DNA of 64,000 nt. Origin: Pegoplata infirma (lineage: Eukaryota > Arthropoda > Insecta > Diptera > Anthomyiidae). Positions within the stretch are counted from its first letter, which is position 1; each line of letters begins with the position of its first letter. The translations under genes were made by a program, and so were the position numbers. The stretch lies in assembly GCA_963921195.1 (NCBI GenBank), contig OY992537.1, positions 178,019,021 through 178,083,020 of the forward strand, in the 5' to 3' direction. Shown piece by piece: positions 56,221 through 64,000 of the stretch. The notes below the pieces were generated by a model, which ran no database searches, was not told the DNA's origin, and saw only the letters and a program-made list of their open reading frames with translations.

Positions 56221-56236
56221 CGTCCTGAAAAGGACG
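56221..56236 (-). terminator. H2A histone 3' stem-loop (unit F)
   Basis: CGTCCTTTTCAGGACG on the minus strand. Confidence 0.92.
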
Positions 56237-56298
56237 GATTGTTTTTAATACGATGGTCTGTAGATAATATTTTTTTTTTCCAATTTTTAGTTGTATAT

Positions 56299-56952
<654 letters not shown>

Positions 56953-57324
56953 ATGCCTCCTAAAGCAAGTGGTAAAGCAACCAAAAAGGCTGGTAAAGCT
57001 ACAAAGAATATTACCAAAACTGACAAGACCAGAAGGAAGAAGCGTAAGGAATCTTATGCCATCTACATTTACAAAGTATTGAAACAAGTACATCCAGATA
57101 CTGGTATTTCTTCAAAGGCCATGAGTATCATGAACAGTTTTGTTAATGATATTTTTGAACGTATTGCTGCTGAAGCATCTCGTTTGGCTCAATACAACAA
57201 ACGTTCAACCATTACCAGTCGGGAAATTCAAACTGCTGTCCGTCTATTGTTGCCCGGTGAATTGGCTAAGCACGCTGTTAGTGAAGGTACTAAAGCCGTC
57301 ACCAAATATACCAGTTCCAAGTAA
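56953..57324 (+). CDS. His2B: Histone H2B (unit F)
   Basis: Same protein; two silent changes of its own (Ser TCT to TCA, Ile ATC to ATT in KRSTIT) and lacks unit E's GCG codon. Confidence 0.99.
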   Translation: MPPKASGKATKKAGKATKNITKTDKTRRKKRKESYAIYIYKVLKQVHPDTGISSKAMSIMNSFVNDIFERIAAEASRLAQYNKRSTITSREIQTAVRLLLPGELAKHAVSEGTKAVTKYTSSK

Positions 57325-57358
57325 ATTGACAACAACTACTGCATAAAATTGTATAAAA

Positions 57359-57374
57359 GGCCCTTTTCAGGGCC
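57359..57374 (+). terminator. H2B histone 3' stem-loop (unit F)
   Basis: GGCCCTTTTCAGGGCC with AAAAAAGAGA downstream. Confidence 0.95.
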
Positions 57375-57474
57375 ACAAAATGAATTAAAAAAGAGATTTT
57401 ACTTGTTTTGCTAGACTAACTATTTTTCGTTATTTTCTGGGGTTTTTTGCGCGCCAAAAATTTTTAAATATCTA

Positions 57475-57515
<41 letters not shown>

Positions 57516-58304
57516 TGAATGAAAAAATAAAAAAAAAAAAGTATTTTTACATATTATTTATTTTTTTAATTCTAATTGAATGAAATTTTTTTCGCGCCAA
57601 AAGAAGGGAAATACTTTTCATTTTCCATAAAATTTAACAGCAAAGTCCATAAAAATTTCAAAATCTGGCAACAGTTGACTTATGTGCGCTTCTCATAACA
57701 TCGAATGCTCAGGAGATAGAATCATTACTATAAAAAGTCGTCCCCCGACGGCAAAGAGAAAAAGAAAAAAATATTAATGAAAATTAGGTGAAAATTGCTT
57801 TATGATGAATGAATAAAGAAGAAGAAAAAAAAAAAATCAAAATATAATTGAATAAAAAAAACTATTACTTTTTTTCGCGCCACAAAAAATATTTATGATT
57901 TTTTTTTTTAATTTTAAAGAAAAAACAATAAAAATGTGTATTAATGAATAATTTTTGTTTTAATTTTATTTTTTGTTTAAATTTAATAAAAAAAATTTTC
58001 GCGCCAAAAGAAGAATTTTAAAGAAAAAACAATTAAATCCAAAAAAATGTTAATTTTGCGCCAAAAAAATATTTATGAATATTTTATTTTTTAATTTTAA
58101 AAATCGCGCCAAATAAAAAATTATTAATAATTTTCTTTTAATTTTTTTTTTTTTTCAATTTAAAGAAAAATTATATTAAATTAAATAAGAAAATCTTTTC
58201 GCGCCAAAAAAAGATATGAAATAATTGTTTTTTTTTTTTCTTAACTTTAAAGAGACTCTAAAGAAAAAAATTATAAAAACTATGAAAAATGGGCGAAAAT
58301 TCAT

Positions 58305-60440
58305 GTTTTTTTATTTTTTGCGCGCCAACAATAAAAAATAAATGAAATTTTTGTAAAATTTAAAAAAAAAAAATCATAATAGTAAGAAAATTATAGTAAA
58401 ATCGTCAAAAAAATACTAAAAAAATAGGGAATTTTTAAAAATAGAGATTTTTGCGCACCAAAAATATGTAAGAAAGACAAATTTAAAAAAAAAATAAGAA
58501 AAATTTTGGTAAATTGGACAAAAAATTACGGAAAAATAGGGAATTTTAAAAAATTTAGATTTTTGCGCGCCAAAAATATAAATAATAAATACAAATTTTT
58601 AAGAATCTTAAAAATAATAGTAAATTCGACGAAAATTATTGAAAAATCAAGAATTTTAGTTTTTTTTTTATACTTTTTTTTTTTTTGCGCGCCAAAAATG
58701 TATAATAAATAAAAATTTTGTAAAATTTAAAAAACTCACAAAAGTAAGAAATTTTAAAGTAAAATCGGCGAAAAATTAGTTAAAAATTGGAAAAATTTAA
58801 AAAAAAAATTAAAAATGGAGATTTTTACCCGCCAAATTAAAAAAATAAATGAAAATTTCAAAAAAATCATGAAAAAACTAGTAAAATCGGCCAAAATTAC
58901 TAAAAATAGAGAATTTTTATTTTTTGCGCGCCAAAAATGTATAATAAATTAAAATTTTCAAAAAATCCTAAAAAGTAGGAAAAAATATAGTAAAATTGGC
59001 GAAAAACTAGTGAAATATTGGAAAATTTTTAAAAATAGAGATTTTTATGCGCCAAAATATAAAATGAAAAAAATTATAAAAACTTGTAAAATATGAGAAA
59101 ATTACAAAAAAAAATTGAGAATTTTTATTTTTTACGCGCCAAAAAAGTATAATAAATTTAAATTTTGTAAAATTTACAAAAAATCCTAAAAAGTAGGAAA
59201 AAATATAGTAAAATTGACGAAAAATTAGTGAAATTTTGGAAAATTTTAAAAATAGAGATTTTGCGCGCCAAAAGAAAAAATAAATTTAAATTTAAAAAAA
59301 ATCGTAAAAAAACTAGTAAAATAGCAGAAAATTAATAAAAAAATGAGAATTTTTATTTTTTACGCGCCAAAAAAGTATAATAATTTTAAAAAAAAATTAG
59401 AAAAATTAGTGAAATGTTGGAAAATTTTAAAAATAGAGATTTTTGCGCGCCAAAATAAAAAATAAATAAATATTTAAAAAAATCGTAAAAAACTAGTAAA
59501 ATAGGAGAAAATTACTAAAAAAATTGAGAATTTTTATTTTTTACGCGCCAAAAAGGTATAATAAATTTAAATTTTGTAAAATTTAAAAAAAATCCTAAAA
59601 AGTAGGAAAAAATATAGTAAAAATAGAGATTTTTGCGCGCCAAAAGAAAAAATAAATTTAAATTTAAAAAAATCGTAAAATAGGAGAAAATTAATAAAAA
59701 AAATGAGAATTTTTATTTTTTACGCGCCAAAAAAGTATAATAAATTAAAATTTTGTAAAATTTACAAAAAATCATAAAAAGTAGGGAAAAATATAGTAAA
59801 ATTGGCGAAAATTAGTGAAATATTTTAAAATTTTAAAAAATATAGATTTTTGAGCGCCAAAAATATAAAATAAATAAAAATTTCAAAAAATCATAAAAAA
59901 AAATAATAAAACCGGCAAAAATTACTGAAAAATTGAAAATTCTTATTTTTACGCATCAAAAATGTATAATAAATTAAATTTTTTTTATAAAATTTACAAA
60001 AAATCATAAAAATTAAGAAAATTTATAATAAAATCGGCAAAAAAATTGTGAAAAACTGGAAAAATAGAGATTTTTGCGCGCCAAAAAATAAAAAAAAAAT
60101 TCAAAAAATCGTTAAAAAAAAAAAATAAAATCGACAAAAATTATTAAAAAAATTGGGAATTTTTATTTTTATGGATTTTTGCGCGCCAAAAATATAAAAA
60201 TTTATAAAAATAGTAAAATCGGTAAAAATTACTGAAAAATACCTAAAAAGTAGGAAAAATTATTGTTAAATCGGTAAAAAATGAGTGAATATTGGAAAAG
60301 TTTTAAATATTTTTTTTGCGCGCCAAAAATATATAATAAATAAAATTTAAAAAAAAATCATAAAAAAATGTAAAATCGGCGAAAAATTACTGAAAATTAA
60401 GAATTTTATTTTTTTTATAATTTTTAAGCGCAAAAAATAT
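58305..60440. repeat. GCGCGCC tandem subrepeat array (unit F)
   Basis: First core at 58320-58326. Monomer number and spacing differ most from B, including cores spaced irregularly around 59360-59640. Confidence 0.88.
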
Positions 60441-60726
60441 ATCATTTATGAAAAATTAAATTGAAAAAATTGAAAATTTCACAAAATAGTAAAAAAAAAA
60501 AATTAAGGAAATTTATAAAAATTCCGTACTACAGAGAAAATTGAACAAAATTTTAACAAAAATTATAAAAAAAACTGGAAAATTTAAAAAAATGAAAAAA
60601 TTTCAGAAAAAAATATTAAAAAATATTAAAACTGGAAAAATCATTGGAAAAAATTTGTAAATTTATAATAAAAAAAAATGATGAATTGAAATGTTACTAG
60701 GAAAACAAACTAAAAAAATCTACATT

Positions 60727-60759
60727 GCCGACGGTAAAACACTATTTTTTGCCGTCGGC
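60727..60759. repeat. GCCGACGGC inverted repeat (unit F)
   Basis: The left arm has one change (GACGGT), leaving one mismatch in the 12-bp stem. Confidence 0.82.
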
Positions 60760-61039
60760 TAATTTAAGAAGAAAAAATATACATAAACTACAAAAGTACT
60801 TACTTCATAGGTAGAAAATTACTCTTGAGTGTTTAATATTTGATGCACTTTCAATTTTGTACTATATAATCTAAATTTTACCAAATTTGTTTATTTACGT
60901 TATTCTTTTATGATACCCAACTTGTGTTTTGGTGACATCAATTTAACTAATTTATATATTTTTTCCTAGAAATTGTATTTTATAGGTAGACAAAATAAGT
61001 TTAATATGTTATTTAATCTCTTTTTTGTAAATATTTTGT

Positions 61040-61055
61040 AGCCCTGAAAAGGGCT
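61040..61055 (-). terminator. H1 histone 3' stem-loop (unit F)
   Basis: AGCCCTTTTCAGGGCT on the minus strand. Confidence 0.93.
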
Positions 61056-61125
61056 GTTTAGATAAATAAATCTTTTTTCAAATATCGAAAATAATTTGTT
61101 TTTCAAAAAACAATTTTGAAAAAAT

Positions 61126-61773
61126 TTACTTTTTAGCGGCTTTTTTGGCAGCTGGCTTCTTTGCTGGAGCAGCCTTTTTAGCTGGTTTGGCAGCAGCAGT
61201 TTTTGCCTTGGGTGCCTTTGGTTTAGTAGCGGGTGCTTTTTTGACGGCTGCTGGTTTTGCTTTAGCTGGTGCCTTTTTGGCGGCAGGTTTTGCTTTAGCT
61301 GCAGTCTTTTTGGCGGCAGATGGTTTCTTTGCAGCGACAGCCTTTTTAGTGGCGGCGGCCTTCTTCTTTTTCTCACCAGCAGCAGCTGTCTTTTTCTTAG
61401 CAGCAGCAGCTTTTGCTACCTTTGGTTTGGAATCTTTGGCTGACAATTTGAATGAACCAGAAGCACCCTTACCTTTTGTTTGAATCAATTTTCCACTAGC
61501 AACAGAACTGACCAAATATTTTTTGATGAAAGGAGCCAATTTTTGAGCATCTACCTTATATGTACTGACAAGGTATTTCTTAATGGCTTGAATTGATGAA
61601 CCACCACGTTCTTTCAAGGTATTAATGGCAGCATCTACCATTACTTGAGTTGTTGGATGAGATGGAGTAGCGGATGGTTTCTTTGCCTTGGGAGTGGCGG
61701 CAGCTTTTTTACCCTTCTTCTCGGCAGCTGGAGCAGCAGCAACTGGACTTTCAACAACAGCAGAATCTGACAT
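61126..61773 (-). CDS. His1: Histone H1 (unit F)
   Basis: Complete 215-aa H1, Pro174. At least four silent changes, including the GCT shared with unit D and unique ones near 61475, 61498 and 61545. Confidence 0.98.
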   Translation of the reverse strand: MSDSAVVESPVAAAPAAEKKGKKAAATPKAKKPSATPSHPTTQVMVDAAINTLKERGGSSIQAIKKYLVSTYKVDAQKLAPFIKKYLVSSVASGKLIQTKGKGASGSFKLSAKDSKPKVAKAAAAKKKTAAAGEKKKKAAATKKAVAAKKPSAAKKTAAKAKPAAKKAPAKAKPAAVKKAPATKPKAPKAKTAAAKPAKKAAPAKKPAAKKAAKK

Positions 61774-64000
61774 GTTTACTTTTATTTTATTTCACTTGAA
61801 CACGTTTTAAACACAATTTGTATAGCACTTATATTTTGTGTGTGTTAGGGATAATGTATAGCTTAAGTACTACATATGAGAAGTTCATAGTAGTCCAAAC
61901 AAGAAATTTCTTACATTTTCAGGTAAAACTTGTTTAAAATTTAACAAAAGTTTTTTCGAATTTTTAATTATTTTCACAAGAATTTTTAAAAATTTAATAA
62001 AATTTGTTTTCAATATTATAGACTAGATATTTAAGTATGTATTAAAAAAGGAAAAACTGAATTTTTCCTAATTAACATCTTTTTATTGACGTTTTAGGTG
62101 GCAGATTGTGAACAATTTTCTATAAAATATTGAAAAAATTGGGAAAATTTAATAAATTCTTTCAAAAATTTTACATAATTTTATTAAAATATCAAAATCT
62201 ATCATATATTTTATGAGCTTGATAAAAAATATTAACAAAAAAATAGTTTTTTGATTTTTGAAAATTATTTTAAAATTGACTCTATAATTGTAGATTTTCT
62301 GTATACTGGCTAACTTTTGAGGTAATAATTTATTTTAATTTTCGTTTTGGAAAAATTAATAAAAAATCAATATTTTAATAATTTTAAATTTGAAATAGGG
62401 AAAATTCATATAGTTTAAATTAAAAATACTGAAAAATAACTTTATATACGAAAATTCGTTCAAAAACTCTTCAAAATATGCTTTAAACTTTATCTTTGAT
62501 TCTTTCCCTTATAATATGTATAACCATTGGGTAGAATAATTATCTATAGAATTTTCTTAAAAATTTACAATAATTTTAAAAATTTGCATTAATATCATAT
62601 GAATTCATTTAAAATATGAAAACATATTTAATTTAATTACATTTTAAAATGTTTTGAGACAAAAAAAGTGGATTTTTGATATTTTTTTTTTTTTTATATA
62701 ATTACTTGTTCTTATATTGGAGTTAAAATTCAACTCATTGAATTTAACTAATTTCTAAAGAAATTTAATTAAATTTTAAACAAAAAAGATAGATTTTATT
62801 TTAAATAAATATATATTTTAAAATTACCTCAATTTCCGCCACCTTATATAAGTTTATTTGAAAATAATATACTATTGATACACAGCCTTTTATATACTTT
62901 TTCTACATATAAGAAATTTATATACGTTTTGCCGTCGGCAAACACAACTTTTTTACTTGAGTATTTCAGTATACAAAATATTACAATACATTAACACAAC
63001 GTCTAAATAAATGAAAATCTATTTTATATTTATTTGTTAAACAAATTAAAGAATATAAAAAAAAAAAAAAACTGAAATGAATTTGTTTTTAAAAAATTAC
63101 ATTAAAAAAATAATGTCTAAACCTATGTAAGAATTATATAAAATAAATTTTCCGACGGCAAAATTAAAATTTTTTTATTTAAATTTTGTATAAAACTCTA
63201 AAATACTTAATAAAACTCAATATTAATTTGATAATTTGAAAAATATCAACTTTTCATAATAATTTAATGATGAAAAAAGTTTGGCGCCAAACTTAAATTC
63301 GTGAAAATTTATGATTTTTTAATACAACTTGTACATAATATGTTTAAAGTCTACATAAAATTCTATAAAACTGCTTTAGTATTTAAGAAATGGCAAAATT
63401 TAATGAAAAATAATAACAATAAATTTTCGCGCCAAAAGGTTTTTACAGAAATTTTCTGAATTTATATAAAATTTTTTCCAAAAAAAATTATGAAATGAAA
63501 GATTTACAATAAAAATAAAAAAAATATATAATAAAATACCATAATTTAATGGACAACACAAAAATAAAATTTTCGCGCCAAACAATTATAGCTAAAAATT
63601 CCCACAATATTTTTAAAATATTATCGTATACGACCAATTTTAATAAAACTCAACCAAATATGTTTATACTGTATCTTAAAAATTTATTTATAAAAAAAGT
63701 ATTATTTTACAATTTGGCGCCAAAATCATATAACAGAAAAATCTAGTCAAACTCCTAATAAAACTTAGGTAAATATATATAAAAAATAAACATTTTTCTT
63801 AAAAAAATTAATTTGGCGCCAAAATCTAGTCAAACCCCTAATAAAACTTTGGTAAATAAATAAAAATTAAACATTTATTAAAAAAAAAAAAATTTTGGCG
63901 CCAAATTCATATCACAGAAAAATTAACTTTATTAAGAAAAAATATAATAGAAATATTGTAGTTTTTGTTAAAAAAATTATTCTCTTTTTCAAAAATATTT
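61774..64000. other. H1-H3 intergenic spacer (F/G), cut by window edge
   Basis: Starts with a group-A-type flank (GTGTGTGTTAGGGATAATG near 61836-61854), then turns to the E type (for example TTGTTTAAAATTTAAC near 61930), and later shows the A-type stretch TTTTTTATTTAAATTTTG near 63170. Block with inverted ends about 62094-62846. The window ends in the U7-type element just before the next H3 stem-loop. No gene. Confidence 0.9.
61828..61837 (-). promoter_or_regulatory. H1 TATA-like box (unit F)
   Basis: AAAATATAAG on the minus strand, with the TG tract intact upstream as in A-C. Confidence 0.5.

Larger units (their letters stand above)
54428..56298. other. H4-H2A intergenic spacer (unit F)
   Basis: 1871 bp. 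Follows unit E to about 55399 and then diverges by many small indels. The E2F-like core corresponding to 5290 in B is lost, and others lie near 55873, 55965, 56046 and 56118. No gene. Confidence 0.9.
57325..61125. other. H2B-H1 intergenic spacer (unit F)
   Basis: 3801 bp and the most diverged copy. (ATG)13 at 57475-57513, several deleted or shortened array monomers, and TTTTGGTGACATCAA near 60930 where the other units have a GACGGC core. No gene. Confidence 0.9.

Overview
The window is part of a tandem, replication-dependent histone gene cluster from a higher dipteran fly. Identification rests on the proteins: H4 starts MTGRGKGG as in Drosophila, H2A is 124 aa and H2B 123 aa with fly-type tails, and H1 (215 aa) resembles Drosophila H1 in its N-terminus and globular domain. 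Gene order and strands (H1-, H3-, H4+, H2A-, H2B+) also match Drosophila. The very AT-rich spacers and long unit suggest a non-drosophilid fly, perhaps a calyptrate, but I cannot name a species.

Layout. I label units A to G. A is the 5' part of one H1 gene (1-526). B (H3 2808 to H1 11445), C (13727-22373), D (29799-40471), E (42775-51116) and F (53410-61773) each carry all five genes. G is only the spacer before an H3 gene. H3/H4 and H2A/H2B are divergent pairs over short promoters (about 280-300 bp, TATA boxes on both sides). H4/H2A and H2B/H1 converge across 1.8 kb and 3.7-4.1 kb spacers. A clean unit is 10.6-10.9 kb, about twice the roughly 5 kb Drosophila melanogaster unit. The extra length is spacer DNA. 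Every complete gene ends in the metazoan histone 3' signal: a 16-nt stem-loop followed 12-14 nt later by an AAAAAGAGA-like element for U7 snRNA.

Insertions. Unit C has a structurally complete Jockey-like non-LTR retrotransposon (22447-27579, minus strand, two intact ORFs, 11-bp target duplication), inserted next to the H1 TATA-like box. Unit D has a 1,846-bp non-coding insertion (31511-33356) between H4 and H2A, flanked by a 183-bp duplication of spacer and containing a nested inverted-repeat element.

Evolution. H3, H4, H2A and H2B are identical in protein sequence in all copies; the only amino-acid difference seen is Pro174Thr in H1 of unit B. Silent and spacer differences split the units into an A-B-C-D type and an E-F-G type, with switches between types inside unit D's H1 and just upstream of unit F's H1, as expected from gene conversion or unequal exchange.

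Most unusual signal. The spacers carry dozens of GC-rich palindromic cores (TTTCGCGCCAAA, TTTGGCGCCAAA, TTTGGCGCGAAA and GCGCGCCAAAA) in otherwise nearly pure A/T sequence. They fit the E2F/DP consensus TTTSGCGCS and in the H2B-H1 spacer form a tandem array. A second palindrome, GCCGWCGGC, flanks H1. No non-histone gene other than the retrotransposon ORFs is supported.
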